A DNA stretch of 64,000 bases from the NCBI RefSeq assembly GCF_001428625.1, contig NZ_LMIE01000022.1, positions 63,042 through 127,041 on the forward strand, written 5' to 3'. The notes under the pieces are model-generated. The model was not told where the DNA came from. It ran no database searches and saw only the letters and a list, made by a program, of their open reading frames with translations. This document shows, in pieces, positions 1 to 8,400 of the stretch (position 1 is its first letter; each line of letters begins with the position of its first letter). Source of the DNA: Hydrogenophaga sp. Root209. GTDB lineage: Bacteria > Pseudomonadota > Gammaproteobacteria > Burkholderiales > Burkholderiaceae_C. The translations under genes and the position numbers were made by a program.

Positions 1-2
1 AC

Positions 3-239
3 GCCGCGCTCGACGGCGCCGGCATCACCGCCACCACGATCGAGCTGGCCGCCCCGCTGATCCAGAACGGCGACCTGGTGCGCGTGCTCAACCCCTGGAT
101 CACCGACCGCCTCACGCTCTACGCGGCCCTGCCCAGCCGCAAGTTCATGCCGCGCCGCACCGAGGTCTTTCTGGACTACCTCATCGAGCAGACCCGCGCG
201 CGCGTGGGCGGCGCTCTCGCCGCCTGCAGCAGTTGCTGA
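3..239 (+). CDS. LysR-family transcriptional regulator, C-terminal end (partial)
   Basis: Only the last 78 codons are in the window; the gene starts upstream. The translation has the end of a LysR effector-binding domain: a stretch reading IELAAPLIQNGDLVRVLNPW, then LYAALPSRKFMPRRTEVFLDYLIEQ, which is the usual late beta strand and C-terminal helix of periplasmic-binding-protein-like LysR domains (the typical 'P..R.F.DFL' ending). The DNA-binding half is not visible, so its target cannot be inferred. It could instead belong to another type-2 periplasmic-binding-like regulator, but the closing helix is very characteristic. Confidence 0.8.
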   Translation, partial: AALDGAGITATTIELAAPLIQNGDLVRVLNPWITDRLTLYAALPSRKFMPRRTEVFLDYLIEQTRARVGGALAACSSC

Positions 240-259
240 CGGTTACATAAAAAGCGCCG

Positions 260-282
260 CCGCTTCAACCCCGTTGAGGCGG
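260..282. terminator. hairpin just after the LysR stop
   Basis: CCGCTTCAAC and GTTGAGGCGG pair with one wobble around a CCC loop, about 20 bases after the LysR stop codon. There is no T-tract on the plus strand; on the minus strand a CTTTTT run follows a few bases later. It may be a weak terminator or only a leader hairpin for the next gene. Confidence 0.35.
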
Positions 283-324
283 GTGGTTCGTTTCACCAGG
301 CTCCATCCACTTTTCGGAGCCCGC

Positions 325-1191
325 ATGAAACCCCTGGCCATCCTGCGCACCACCCTCACCACCGCCGCCCTGCTCGCAGCAGCCCTGCCCGCCCACGCCG
401 TGGGCCGCCTCGCCGACATCCAAGTGGTCGACCGCGACAGCGGCGAGACGCTCACCGTCTACCGTCACCAGGGCGAACACTGGGTGGCCGGGCGGCCGGG
501 CGCGCGCTATGCGGTCTCGGTGCGCAACGCCACGGCGGGCCGCGTGCTCGGCGTGGTCTCGGTCGACGGCGTGAACGTGATCTCGGGCGAAACCGCCGCC
601 TGGCAACAGACTGGCTACGTGCTCTCGCCGTGGCAGCAGCACGCCATCACCGGCTGGCGCAAGAGCGACGCCGAAGTGGCGGCCTTCCATTTCACGGCCT
701 CCAGCGCGTCGTACGCCGAGCGCACCGGGCGCCCGGCGCACGTGGGCGTGATCGGCGTGGCCGTGTTCCGCGAGAAGCCCCTGCCCCCGCCGCCGCCCGC
801 GGTGCTGCCCTGGCCTTCGCAGTGCGAACCCGGCGCTGCAGAGAGCCGCTCGTCCGCCCCGTCCAGCGCGGCGGATACGACCGCCGAAGCGCAGGCCAAC
901 AACGGAGCGCCACGCGAGCGAGCCGAATCGCTGGCCGCGCGCCGCATGGCGCCCGCCGCGCCGATGCCGGCGCCGCGCCTGGGCACCGGCCACGGTGAGC
1001 GCGAGGCATCGCACATCAGCCACACCACGTTCGAGCGCCGCAGCGAGCGGCCCGACGAACTCGTCCGCATCCGCTACGACAGCCGTGAGAACCTCATCGC
1101 CATGGGCATCATTCCCACGCAGGCCGTGCCGCTGCGGCCGAACCCGTTCCCCGCGGGTGTGCAACCGGGCTACGCACCGGACCCGCGTTGA
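325..1191 (+). CDS. exported protein of unknown function
   Basis: 288 residues. The start chosen at 325 gives a clear Sec signal peptide: MKPLAILRT, a hydrophobic Ala/Leu stretch, then a likely cleavage after AHA (about residue 25). An in-frame start at 274 would bury the signal peptide and is less likely. The mature N-terminal part (residues 26-155) looks like a compact beta-rich domain that ends in a GVIGVAVFREKP strand. It is followed by a Pro/Ala/Arg-rich linker (about 155-240) and a short conserved-looking tail with ELVRIRYDSRENLIAMGI. I do not recognise the family. The next gene, an ECF sigma factor, starts 28 bases downstream, so the protein may be made together with it and act in the envelope. 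Confidence 0.6.
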   Translation: MKPLAILRTTLTTAALLAAALPAHAVGRLADIQVVDRDSGETLTVYRHQGEHWVAGRPGARYAVSVRNATAGRVLGVVSVDGVNVISGETAAWQQTGYVLSPWQQHAITGWRKSDAEVAAFHFTASSASYAERTGRPAHVGVIGVAVFREKPLPPPPPAVLPWPSQCEPGAAESRSSAPSSAADTTAEAQANNGAPRERAESLAARRMAPAAPMPAPRLGTGHGEREASHISHTTFERRSERPDELVRIRYDSRENLIAMGIIPTQAVPLRPNPFPAGVQPGYAPDPR

Positions 1192-1219
1192 CCAACAACC
1201 GGCTTCCATAATCGCGTGC

Positions 1220-1795
1220 ATGACCGACGAGGCCGTGCCCGCCAACGAAACCCTGATGCAGGCCTTTGCCGCGGGCGACGCGCGCGCCTTCGAAACCCTG
1301 TACGACCGCCACGCCCTGCCGGTGTGGCGCTTCGTGCAGCGCAGCGTGCACGACCACGCGCTGGCCGACGACCTGGTGCAGGACGTGTGGTTTTCGCTGG
1401 TGCGGCAGGCGCCGCAATACCAGCCCCGCGCGCGCTTTCGCACCTGGCTGTTCACGCTCGCCCACCACCGCATGGTGGACCACTGGCGCACCCACAAGGC
1501 CCACGCCAGCCTGGACGCCGAGACCGAAGACGGCGCGGCCCTGGCCGACACACTGGCGGCCGATTCGGGCTTCGGCCCGGTGCGGCAACTGCAGTCGCGC
1601 GAGCAGGCGCAGGCCCTGCTGGACGCGCTCGCTGCGTTGCCCCTGCCGCAGCGCGAAGCCTTCCTGCTGCAGGCCGAAGGCGGCCTGAGCCTGGCCGAGA
1701 TCGCGCAGGCCACGGGCGTGAACACCGAGACCGCCAAGAGCCGGCTGCGCTATGCGCGCGAGCGCCTGCGCCACACCCTGGAGGCCCTGGCATGA
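1220..1795 (+). CDS. ECF-type RNA polymerase sigma factor
   Basis: 191 residues, normal for an extracytoplasmic-function sigma factor. Region 2 is at about residues 20-90 (LYDRHALPVWRFV, then ADDLVQDVWF and FRTWLFTLAHHRMVDHWR, the core-binding and -10-recognition helices). Region 4 is at about 135-190, with LPLPQREAFLLQ and a helix-turn-helix reading LSLAEIAQATGVNTETAKSR. The ATG at 1220 gives the usual N-terminus. The next gene starts 61 bases downstream and encodes a membrane protein with a short cytoplasmic head, the arrangement expected for a sigma/anti-sigma pair. The target genes are unknown; the neighbouring exported protein is a candidate. Confidence 0.9.
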   Translation: MTDEAVPANETLMQAFAAGDARAFETLYDRHALPVWRFVQRSVHDHALADDLVQDVWFSLVRQAPQYQPRARFRTWLFTLAHHRMVDHWRTHKAHASLDAETEDGAALADTLAADSGFGPVRQLQSREQAQALLDALAALPLPQREAFLLQAEGGLSLAEIAQATGVNTETAKSRLRYARERLRHTLEALA

Positions 1796-1856
1796 GCGCC
1801 GCGCCGGGCCGCCCCAAGCCAGCTCGCACGGCAGCGCGATGCGCGGAGGTATCCCC

Positions 1857-2789
1857 ATGACGCCCGAAGACGATCTGCTGCAACGCTACCGCGAAGCCAA
1901 TGAGCACGACCCCGCACGGCCCGACCCGGCCCTGCGCGAGCGGGTGCTGGCGCGCGCGCGCGCCGCCGCACAAGCGCGCAGCGCGCCGGGCACCGGCAGA
2001 CCACCCGCCGCCAACGACACCGCCTGGCGCTGGCGAGCCTTCGGTGGCCTCGCCGTGCTCGGCCTGGCCACGCTGGTGGCGTTGCAGTTCGACCGCGGCA
2101 CGCCCGAGGAACGCAAGATCGCGCTCGGCGAGACCGCGGCACCGCAGCGCGAGGCCGCTCGCGCCGATACCGCGCCTGCGGCGCGCGAAGCGGCACCGTC
2201 AGCGGTGGTGACCCCACCCTCCCCTGCGGCCCCATCGGCGACCAAGTCACGACCGACGCCCACGCCGCCGCAGGCACGCAGCGCCGCGCCCGACCCGCCC
2301 CCGGCGCCACCGACACCCATGCCCGCACCCGCCCAGGCCTTTCCAGCGGCACCCCGCATGGCCGGCGCCGCCCCGTCGACGCAGGACGCAGAGGCCCGGT
2401 CCAGCGCGCCCGCGGACACGGCCGCCGCGCCCCGTGCGCGTGGTCTGGCGCGGGAGGAAGCCCCTGCCACCCTGTCATCGCGCCAGGCCGCGTCGCCCGC
2501 CAGCGCCACGCCACTCGCGGCCTTGTTGGGCGCTGCGGCGCACGGCGCAATGGTCGAGGTGCGCGAGGCCCTGACCCAGGGCGCGGACGTGAACGGCACC
2601 GATGCGCGCGGCCGCAGTGCACTCATGCTCGCGGCGCAGCGCGGCGATGCGCCGCTGGTGCGCCTGCTGCTCGACGCGGGCGCCGATCCGCGGCGCACCG
2701 ATCGCGACGGCCTGCGCGCCGCCGATCTCGCGCAACAGGCCGGACACGCCGCGTTGCTGCCTTTGCTGGAAGAACGCGGCACGCGCTGA
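1857..2789 (+). CDS. anti-sigma-like membrane protein with C-terminal ankyrin repeats
   Basis: 310 residues. GGAGG sits just upstream of the ATG at 1857. Residues 1-58 form a short charged cytoplasmic head (LLQRYREANEHDPARPDPAL...), residues 59-78 a single transmembrane helix (AFGGLAVLGLATLVALQF), residues about 100-215 a long Pro/Ala/Ser linker, and residues about 222-310 two or three ankyrin repeats (GADVNGTDARGRSALMLAAQ, then LLLDAGADPRRTDRDGLRAADLA). The gene directly follows an ECF sigma factor, so I infer an anti-sigma or regulatory partner, but the head does not show an obvious zinc anti-sigma (HxxxCxxC) motif. The ankyrin part would face the periplasm if the head is cytoplasmic, which is unusual. 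Confidence 0.6.
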   Translation: MTPEDDLLQRYREANEHDPARPDPALRERVLARARAAAQARSAPGTGRPPAANDTAWRWRAFGGLAVLGLATLVALQFDRGTPEERKIALGETAAPQREAARADTAPAAREAAPSAVVTPPSPAAPSATKSRPTPTPPQARSAAPDPPPAPPTPMPAPAQAFPAAPRMAGAAPSTQDAEARSSAPADTAAAPRARGLAREEAPATLSSRQAASPASATPLAALLGAAAHGAMVEVREALTQGADVNGTDARGRSALMLAAQRGDAPLVRLLLDAGADPRRTDRDGLRAADLAQQAGHAALLPLLEERGTR

Positions 2790-2811
2790 GACCGCTCGCT
2801 ACCATGTCGGC

Positions 2812-3603
2812 ATGAACATCTCAGCCCCTTCTTCCTCCGTGCACTTCGGCCATCAGGGTCGCATCGTCCTCGTCACCGGCGGTGCCCAGGGCATCGGCGA
2901 AGCCTGCGCGCGCCGCTTCGCGAGCGAGGGCGCCCACTTGGTGATCGCCGACGTGGCCGACGCCGCCGGCCGAGCACTCGCGCGCGAACTCGGCGGCATG
3001 TACATGCACTGCGACGTGGGCGACAAGGCCGATGTGGACGCCATCGTGGCGCAGGCGCTGGATGCGCACGGCCGCATCGACGTGCTGGTCAACAACGCCG
3101 GCATCTTCAAGGCTGCCGAGTTCCTCGACGTGACCGAGGACGACTTCGACGAAGTGCTGCGCGTGAACCTAAAAGGCGCCTTCCTCATGGGCCAGGCGGT
3201 GGCGCGCGCCATGGCGCAGGCTGGCGGCGGCAGCATCGTCAACATGAGCTCGGTCAACGGCGTGCTCGCCATCCCCGACATCGCCAGCTACAACGTGAGC
3301 AAGGGCGGCATCAACCAGCTCACCCGCGTGATGTCCTTGGCCCTGGCCGATCACGGCATCCGCGTCAACGCGGTGGCGCCCGGCACCATCGCCACCGAAC
3401 TCGCCGCCAAGGCGGTGCTGACCAGCGAGGCCGCGCGGCAGAAGATCCTCAGCCGCACGCCCCTGAGGCGCCTGGGCGAACCCGACGAGATCGCCGACGT
3501 GGTGGCCTGGCTGGCCAGCGACGCGGCCAGCTACGTCACCGGCGAGATCGTCACGGTCGATGGCGGGCGCATGGCGCTGAACTACACCGTGCCGGTGGAG
3601 TGA
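2812..3603 (+). CDS. SDR-family NAD(P)-dependent oxidoreductase
   Basis: 263 residues, a classical short-chain dehydrogenase/reductase. The nucleotide-binding TGGAQGIG is at residues 22-29, NNAG at 94-97, a catalytic Ser in IVNMSSVNG, and the active-site pair Y160/K164 in YNVSK. The C-terminal part has the usual NAVAPGTIATEL and YVTGEIVTVDGG blocks. The Asp after the second beta strand (VIADVAD) suggests a preference for NAD over NADP. Substrate cannot be assigned: family members act on sugars, steroids, acyl-ACP and diols. It starts 22 bases after the ankyrin gene and could share its transcript, but a functional link is not evident. Confidence 0.9.
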   Translation: MNISAPSSSVHFGHQGRIVLVTGGAQGIGEACARRFASEGAHLVIADVADAAGRALARELGGMYMHCDVGDKADVDAIVAQALDAHGRIDVLVNNAGIFKAAEFLDVTEDDFDEVLRVNLKGAFLMGQAVARAMAQAGGGSIVNMSSVNGVLAIPDIASYNVSKGGINQLTRVMSLALADHGIRVNAVAPGTIATELAAKAVLTSEAARQKILSRTPLRRLGEPDEIADVVAWLASDAASYVTGEIVTVDGGRMALNYTVPVE

Positions 3604-3616
3604 GCAGCGCGCTGGT

Positions 3617-4858
3617 TCAAGCTGCTTGGGGCCGCACCACCACCGCTTCGCGGATCGGCAGGTGGATCAGCGCCGCACCCACGGCCAGCACGATGTCGAT
3701 GTACCAGACCCAGTCGTAGCTGCCGGTGGCCTCGAACACCTGTCCACCGAGCCAGGCGCCGAGGAAACCACCCACCTGGTGGGACAGCATCACCAGGCCG
3801 AACAGCATGGCCATGTTGCCAGTGCCGAAGAACTTGGCGACCAGCCCCACGGTAGGTGGCACGGTGGAGAGGAAGGTCAGGCCCATCACGGCCGCAAACG
3901 TGAGCATCACGGCCTCGGTCTTGGGCGCGAGCAGGAAGATGAGCACCGCAAGCGCACGCGTGGCGTACACCAGCGAGAGCAGCGACTTCATGCGCCAGCG
4001 GCCCACGGCCCAGCCCATGGCCAGGCTGCCGATGATGTTGAACAGGCCGATGACACCCAAGGCCCACGCCCCCACCGGTGCCGGCAGGCCGCACGCGGCG
4101 ACCACGCCCGGCAGGTGCGTGGCGAGGAACGCCACATGAAAACCGCAGACGAAAAAGCCGGCCGACAGCAGCAGATAGCTCGGTGTGTTCAAGGCCTTGC
4201 GGATTGCTTCGCGCGCCGGCAGCGCGACTGGCGCGGGCGCGGCACCCGCTTTGGCCGCCGGGCCGGGGCCGCGCAGCACCCAGGCCGTCGGGAGCGCCAG
4301 CAGCACGATCAAGGCCAGCGCCTGCATCGCGCCCGCTCAACCCAGGCCGAGCGTGAGCGCGGCGGCCAGCGGCGCCATGACGAACTGGCCGAACGAGCCG
4401 CCCGCGTTCACGATGCCGGTCGCCATGCCCCGCCGCTCGGCGGGGATCAGGCGCGCGGTGGCCGCCATCAGCACCGAAGGTCCGGCCATGCCGGCACCAC
4501 CGGCCGCGAGCACGCCGATGGCCAGGATGAGGCCCCAGGTGCTCGTCATGAGCGGCGTGATGTAGGTGCCCAGCGCCACCAGCAAGACACCTGCGAGCAG
4601 CACACGCCCGGCGCCGATGCGGTCGGCCACGGCGCCCGCGAAAGGCTGCGTAAGGCCCCACCAGAGCTGGCCAAAGGCAAAGGCCAGGCTGATGCTGCCC
4701 ACGCCCAGGCCAGTGGCGGTGTTCAGCGGCGAGAGGAAGAAGCCCATGGTCTGGCGCGTGCCCATGGTAAGCGCGAAAGCGCCGGCCGCGGCCAGCAGCA
4801 CCACCCACCACGCATAGGGTGCGCGCGCGGGCGCGGCGGTTGAGCTCTCAGCTGGCAT
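3617..4858 (-). pseudogene. MFS transporter interrupted by an in-frame TGA
   Basis: Read on the minus strand, one frame encodes a complete 12-helix major facilitator transporter of about 412 residues, except for a TGA at 4337-4339. The first part (start 4858, from MPAESSTAAPARAPYAWW through GSFGQFVMAPLAAALTLGLG) covers helices 1-6 with a typical loop 2-3 motif (GAVADRIGAGRVLL). The second part resumes with AGAMQALALIVLL and helices 7-12. The residue at the stop would be Trp if base 4337 were C instead of T, so this is a single transition. The ATG at 4325-4327 could reinitiate the second half. The gene overlaps the end of the MarR gene by 11 bases. It may be a real loss of function, a polymorphism, or a sequence error. 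Confidence 0.75.
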
Positions 4859-5312
4859 GGGTGTCTTCCTCGTGAAATGCGGCCAGACCCTGGTCCAGCA
4901 GGTCGTGCAGCGCCACCACCGTGGCGGCGCCAAGTTTGTCGTTGAGCGCCACCTGGGCGGCCTTCCAGCGCCGTTGCGCCTGGCGCCGCGTCTCGCGCCC
5001 CGCGTCGGTGATGTGCACGGTGCGGCTGCGCGCGTCGGCACCTTCGCCCATGGCCAGCCAGCCGGCCGCGATCATCGGCTGCAGGTTGCGCGTGAGCGTG
5101 GACGCGCCCATGTCCATGCGCCGGGCCAATTCACCGGGCGCGAGCGGCCCGAGGCGGTCCACGTGCGTGAGCAGCGAGTACTGCGTGATCTTCAGCCCCG
5201 CGCCGGCCAGGTGCTGGTCGTAGTGCTGGGTCACGCGGCGCGTGAACTGGCGCAGCTTGAAGTTGGTGCAGCCCACCGGAGTGGGCAGTGACGCATGGGT
5301 GTCAGCATTCAT
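4848..5312 (-). CDS. MarR-family transcriptional regulator
   Basis: 154 residues. The winged-helix core is clear: NFKLRQFTRRVTQHYDQHL (dimer helix), GLKITQYSLLTHVDRLGPLAPGELARRMDMGASTLTRNLQPM (helix-turn-helix, about residues 42-85), and the wing GADARSRTVHITDAGRE. I place the start at the ATG at 5312, the first that leaves the family-typical N-terminus. It lies divergent from the thioesterase gene and upstream of, and overlapping with, the MFS transporter, the common layout for a MarR repressor that controls its own transporter. A perfect inverted repeat ATTGTATCTACAAT sits in the 49-base intergenic gap. Confidence 0.88.
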   Translation of the reverse strand: MNADTHASLPTPVGCTNFKLRQFTRRVTQHYDQHLAGAGLKITQYSLLTHVDRLGPLAPGELARRMDMGASTLTRNLQPMIAAGWLAMGEGADARSRTVHITDAGRETRRQAQRRWKAAQVALNDKLGAATVVALHDLLDQGLAAFHEEDTHAS

Positions 5313-5318
5313 GAAATG

Positions 5319-5332
5319 ATTGTATCTACAAT
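5319..5332. promoter_or_regulatory. candidate MarR operator
   Basis: ATTGTA-TC-TACAAT is a perfect 6+6 inverted repeat placed between the divergent MarR (start 5312) and thioesterase (start 5362) genes. MarR proteins bind short AT-rich palindromes near their own promoters, so this is the best candidate site for control of both directions. No binding data are implied. Confidence 0.6.
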
Positions 5333-5361
5333 ATTTGTACCCGCAAATACATGGAGTTGAA

Positions 5362-5904
5362 ATGACCCCGGAAGAAACACTGGCACAGTGGACGCAACAG
5401 TACGAAGCCGTCGTAGCACGCCTGAAGGCCGGTGTCGGCGTGGGCCTGGCCAACCCGGCCGATTTCGCGGGCCTGACCGGCCTGCAGCAGATGCAGGCCA
5501 TGCTCGACGGCAAGCTGCCTTACCCGCACATCGCCGACACGCTGGACTTCTCGCTGGTGGAAATTGACGAAGGCCGCGCCGTCTTCCAGGGCCAGCCCCA
5601 GCTCAAGCACTACAACCCGCTGGGCTCGGTGCACGGCGGCTGGTACGCCACCCTGCTCGACTCGGCGCTGGGTTGCGCGGTGCACACCGTCATGCCGGTG
5701 GGCCGCGCCTACACCACGGCCGAACTCGGCGTGAACATCGTGCGCGCGGCTTCCTTCAAGAGCGGCCCGCTGCGCGCCATCGGCACCGTGCTGCACGCGG
5801 GCCGCCAACTCGCCACCGCCGAGGCCCGCATCGTCGGCGCTGACGGCAAACTCTACGCCCACGCCACCACCACCTGCCTCGTGTTCGAAACCCCGACAGG
5901 CTGA
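5362..5904 (+). CDS. PaaI-family thioesterase (hot-dog fold)
   Basis: 180 residues. The start at 5362 has GGAG eight bases upstream; an earlier in-frame start would lie in the operator region. The hot-dog core contains the family motif GSVHGGWYATLLDSALGCAV (His at about residue 91, helix with catalytic Asp/Ser), followed by TTAELGVNIVRAA and the typical closing strands (ATAEARIVGADGKLYAHATTTCLVF). Such enzymes hydrolyse acyl- or aryl-CoA thioesters in the cytoplasm, often in aromatic catabolism. The N-terminal 35 residues (MTPEETLAQWTQQYEAVVARL) are an extra helix. The divergent MarR gene suggests that the thioesterase responds to an aromatic or acyl ligand. Confidence 0.85.
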   Translation: MTPEETLAQWTQQYEAVVARLKAGVGVGLANPADFAGLTGLQQMQAMLDGKLPYPHIADTLDFSLVEIDEGRAVFQGQPQLKHYNPLGSVHGGWYATLLDSALGCAVHTVMPVGRAYTTAELGVNIVRAASFKSGPLRAIGTVLHAGRQLATAEARIVGADGKLYAHATTTCLVFETPTG

Positions 5905-5912
5905 GGCCAGGC

Positions 5913-5937
5913 AAAAAAAAGCCCGGCGAACCGGGCT
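5913..5937 (-). terminator. intrinsic terminator for the OmpA-like gene
   Basis: GCCCGG (5921-5926) and CCGGGC (5931-5936) form a stem with a 4-base loop that reads TTCG on the minus strand, followed on the minus strand by a run of T (A-tract 5913-5920 on plus). It lies 45 bases past the stop of the minus-strand OmpA-like gene. In the plus direction there is no T-run, but it probably also separates the converging thioesterase gene. Confidence 0.85.
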
Positions 5938-5981
5938 GACTGGAGGGTGGTTCGCCTTAGCCGGCGAGCATCCTTGCCGGC

Positions 5982-6500
5982 TCAACCGGCAATCGTCACT
6001 TCCACACGGCGGGCTTCGGCGTCGTTGCCGGTACCGGTGGTCTGCTCGGGCTTCTTCAGCTCCATGCTGGTCTCGGCCACGCCCGCACCCACCAGCGCGT
6101 CGCGCACGGCCAGCGCACGCTTTTTGGCCAGTTCGGCGTTGAATGCCGGGTCGCCGGTTGCGTCGTGAAAGCCCGAGAGCACCAGCCGCTTGCCGGCCTT
6201 GGCAGCAGCGATTGCATCGCCCAGCGCCACCAAAGCGCCAGATGCCAGATCGGCCTTGCCCGAAGCAAAGTAAAACTTCACCACGCCGTTTTCCACCACC
6301 ACGCTGGCGTCGTCGCTCGAAGCCACTGCCGCGACCGCGGCGGGTGCAGCGGCCGCAGGGGCCGCAGCCACCGTCTTCGCAGCGCCACCACGGGATTTGT
6401 GGATACCCAGGCCCACGGCGAAGCCGGTCACCAGCACAATCACCGCCACCAGCAACACCGCGACCACGCGATACTCAACTTCGTTATCTTGGGAAGACAT
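5982..6500 (-). CDS. OmpA-like domain protein with N-terminal membrane anchor
   Basis: 172 residues. MSSQDNEVEYRV is followed by one transmembrane helix (about residues 11-32), an Ala-rich linker (about 35-65), and an OmpA/MotB-like peptidoglycan-binding domain (VVKFYFASGKADL, then LVLSGFHDATGDPAFNAELAKKRALAVRDALV and a final RRVEVTIAG). The Arg/Asp positions of the domain are present in the C-terminal half. The ATG at 6500 has GGAG eight bases upstream; the GTG at 6509 is a weaker alternative. It would sit in the inner membrane with the OmpA domain in the periplasm, as in small uncharacterised beta-proteobacterial OmpA-family proteins. Confidence 0.8.
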   Translation of the reverse strand: MSSQDNEVEYRVVAVLLVAVIVLVTGFAVGLGIHKSRGGAAKTVAAAPAAAAPAAVAAVASSDDASVVVENGVVKFYFASGKADLASGALVALGDAIAAAKAGKRLVLSGFHDATGDPAFNAELAKKRALAVRDALVGAGVAETSMELKKPEQTTGTGNDAEARRVEVTIAG

Positions 6501-6602
6501 GGGAAACACTCCGTGAAAATGGTTGTACGTTCATCGACCTCCCGGGCGCAGCGCGCCAACCTGTCACAGCGGCACGGCCCTTCGGGCGCTGCAGGATTGT
6601 AA

Positions 6603-7235
6603 ATGGCACCCTCCCACACCCCACCCCGCACGGTGCGCCCCACCACCTGGGACCCCGCCCAGCGCAACGGCGCGCAGATGATGGCCGACACGATGGCGCA
6701 GTGGCGCTCCCAAGGGCCTCGCCCCGACCTCTGGGTGTTTGCCTACGCCTCGCTGGTGTGGCGCCCCGAGTTCACCGCGGCCGAGCAGCGCCTGGCGCGC
6801 GTGCACGGGCACCACCGCTGCCTGGAAATGTGGAGCCGCGTCAACCGGGGCACCGTCGAATGCCCTGGTCTGGTGTTTGCGCTCCTGCCCGGCGGCAGTT
6901 GCACCGGCTTGGCGCTGCGTGTGCCGCACGACGAGGTGGAGAGCCTGATGCCGCTGCTGTGGGCGCGTGAAATGCCCAACCCGGTGTACGACCCCAGATG
7001 GCTGGCCTGTCAGACCGAACAAGGCCCGGTGCACGCGCTGGCTTTCACGCTCTCGCGGCGCAGCCCCAGCCACACCGGCACGCTGAGCGAGGAGCGCTAC
7101 CGGGAGATTTTCAGCCGCTCCTGCGGACGCTACGGCACCACGCTGGACTACGCGCGCCAGACCTTCCATGGACTCTTGCACCACGGCATCCACGACCGCG
7201 CTCTGGGAAAACTGCTGCAGCTAGTCGACGAATGA
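6603..7235 (+). CDS. ChaC-like gamma-glutamylcyclotransferase
   Basis: 210 residues. The substrate-binding glycine-loop region is FAYASLVWRPEF (residues 46-57; the usual form is YGSL, here YASL). Later blocks match ChaC: RVHGHHRCLEMWSRVNRGT, PGLVFALLPGGSCTGLALRV, REMPNPVYDPRWL (containing the catalytic Glu in the W..RE pattern), then HTGTLSEERYREIF. ChaC proteins cleave the gamma-glutamyl bond of glutathione to 5-oxoproline and Cys-Gly in the cytoplasm. The first 35 residues are an unusual extension. pdxH starts 54 bases downstream on the same strand, but a functional link is not obvious. Confidence 0.85.
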   Translation: MAPSHTPPRTVRPTTWDPAQRNGAQMMADTMAQWRSQGPRPDLWVFAYASLVWRPEFTAAEQRLARVHGHHRCLEMWSRVNRGTVECPGLVFALLPGGSCTGLALRVPHDEVESLMPLLWAREMPNPVYDPRWLACQTEQGPVHALAFTLSRRSPSHTGTLSEERYREIFSRSCGRYGTTLDYARQTFHGLLHHGIHDRALGKLLQLVDE

Positions 7236-7289
7236 GGCTCATTGACCTGCCGCAAGCCCGGGCGGACGGCCCACTCCTATACTGAAACC

Positions 7290-7925
7290 ATGAACATCGC
7301 CGACCTGCGCAAGAGCTATGAGAAGGCCGAACTCAGCGAGTCGGCCTCCCACGCCGATCCCCTCCAGCAGTTCTCCAAGTGGCTGCACGAAGCCATCAGC
7401 AGCGAGGTGCCCGAGCCCAACGCCATGACCCTGGCCACGGTGGGCTCCGACCTGCGGCCCAGCACGCGCGTGGTGCTCATCAAAGGCTATGACGAGCGCG
7501 GCATCGTCTGGTACACCAACTACCAGAGCCGCAAGGGCCGGGAGCTGGCGGGCAACCCGTTTGCCGCGCTGCAGTTCCACTGGGTCGAGCTCGAGCGCGT
7601 GGTGCGCATCGAAGGGGTGGTGGAAAAGGTCGGTGATGCGGAGAGCGACGAATACTTCCACAGCCGCCCGCTGGACAGCCGCATCGGCGCCTGGGCCAGT
7701 CCTCAAAGTCAGGTGATCGACAGCCGCACGGTGCTCGTGACCAACGCCGCGAAGTACGGCGCGCAGTTCCTGCTGCAGCCGCCACGCCCGCCGCATTGGG
7801 GCGGCTACCGACTCAAGCCCGAGCGGTGGGAGTTCTGGCAGGGTCGCAAGAGCCGCCTGCACGATCGGCTTCGCTACACCGCACAAGTCGAGGATGGCTG
7901 GTTGCGCGAACGGCTTGCGCCCTAG
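7290..7925 (+). CDS. pdxH: pyridoxine/pyridoxamine 5'-phosphate oxidase
   Basis: 211 residues, normal length. FMN- and substrate-binding blocks are intact: [84 protein letters not shown] and the C-terminal signature [28 protein letters not shown]...W...RLAP. The enzyme oxidises PNP/PMP to pyridoxal 5'-phosphate. The start at 7290 gives the family-typical [15 protein letters not shown]. Its stop overlaps that of folK by three bases in the convergent orientation. Confidence 0.96.
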   Translation: MNIADLRKSYEKAELSESASHADPLQQFSKWLHEAISSEVPEPNAMTLATVGSDLRPSTRVVLIKGYDERGIVWYTNYQSRKGRELAGNPFAALQFHWVELERVVRIEGVVEKVGDAESDEYFHSRPLDSRIGAWASPQSQVIDSRTVLVTNAAKYGAQFLLQPPRPPHWGGYRLKPERWEFWQGRKSRLHDRLRYTAQVEDGWLRERLAP

Positions 7926-8389
7926 AGTGCTTCGATCACCTGGTCAGCCACTGTGTCCAACTGGACGGCGCTGACCAGCAACGGCGCGATCTCGGCCAGC
8001 GGAACCAGCACAAAGGCGCGCTGCCCCATGCGAGGGTGCGGCACGGTCAAGCGCGGCGAATCGATGCGCGCGCCGCCAAACAGCAACAGATCGAGGTCGA
8101 GCGTGCGCGGTGCGTTGCGGTAGGGACGTTCGCGGCCGGCCTGTTCTTCGATGGCCTGCAGGGCGTCGAGCAAGGCCGGTGCGGTCAGGGTGGTCGAGAC
8201 CTCGACCACGGCGTTGATGTAATCGGGCCCGGTGGACTGCACCGGTGCGGTGCGGTACAGACGGGAGGCACGCACGACACGGATGCCTTGCGTGTCGCCC
8301 AAAGCCGCCACAGCATCACGCAAGGCTTGGGCTGCATCGCCCAGGTTGGCGCCCAGCGCGACAAAGGCCGTGACATCAGGGCGGTCCAC
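7922..8389 (-). CDS. folK: 2-amino-4-hydroxy-6-hydroxymethyldihydropteridine diphosphokinase
   Basis: 155 residues. HPPK signatures are visible: VALGANLGD near the N-terminus (residues 10-18), [21 protein letters not shown], and the catalytic block [19 protein letters not shown] followed by [18 protein letters not shown]. It transfers pyrophosphate from ATP to the pterin in folate synthesis. The start is a GTG at 8389, 12 bases after the pcnB stop, so it is probably the last gene of the minus-strand operon. The adjacent pcnB-folK order is common in proteobacteria. Confidence 0.95.
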   Translation of the reverse strand: MDRPDVTAFVALGANLGDAAQALRDAVAALGDTQGIRVVRASRLYRTAPVQSTGPDYINAVVEVSTTLTAPALLDALQAIEEQAGRERPYRNAPRTLDLDLLLFGGARIDSPRLTVPHPRMGQRAFVLVPLAEIAPLLVSAVQLDTVADQVIEAL

Positions 8390-8400
8390 GGCCGACGAGG

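Noticed and set aside
3582-4811. A 409-codon frame over the MFS region
   Set aside because: It lacks hydrophobic helices, while the interrupted frame reads as a perfect MFS transporter; it exists only because of GC bias.
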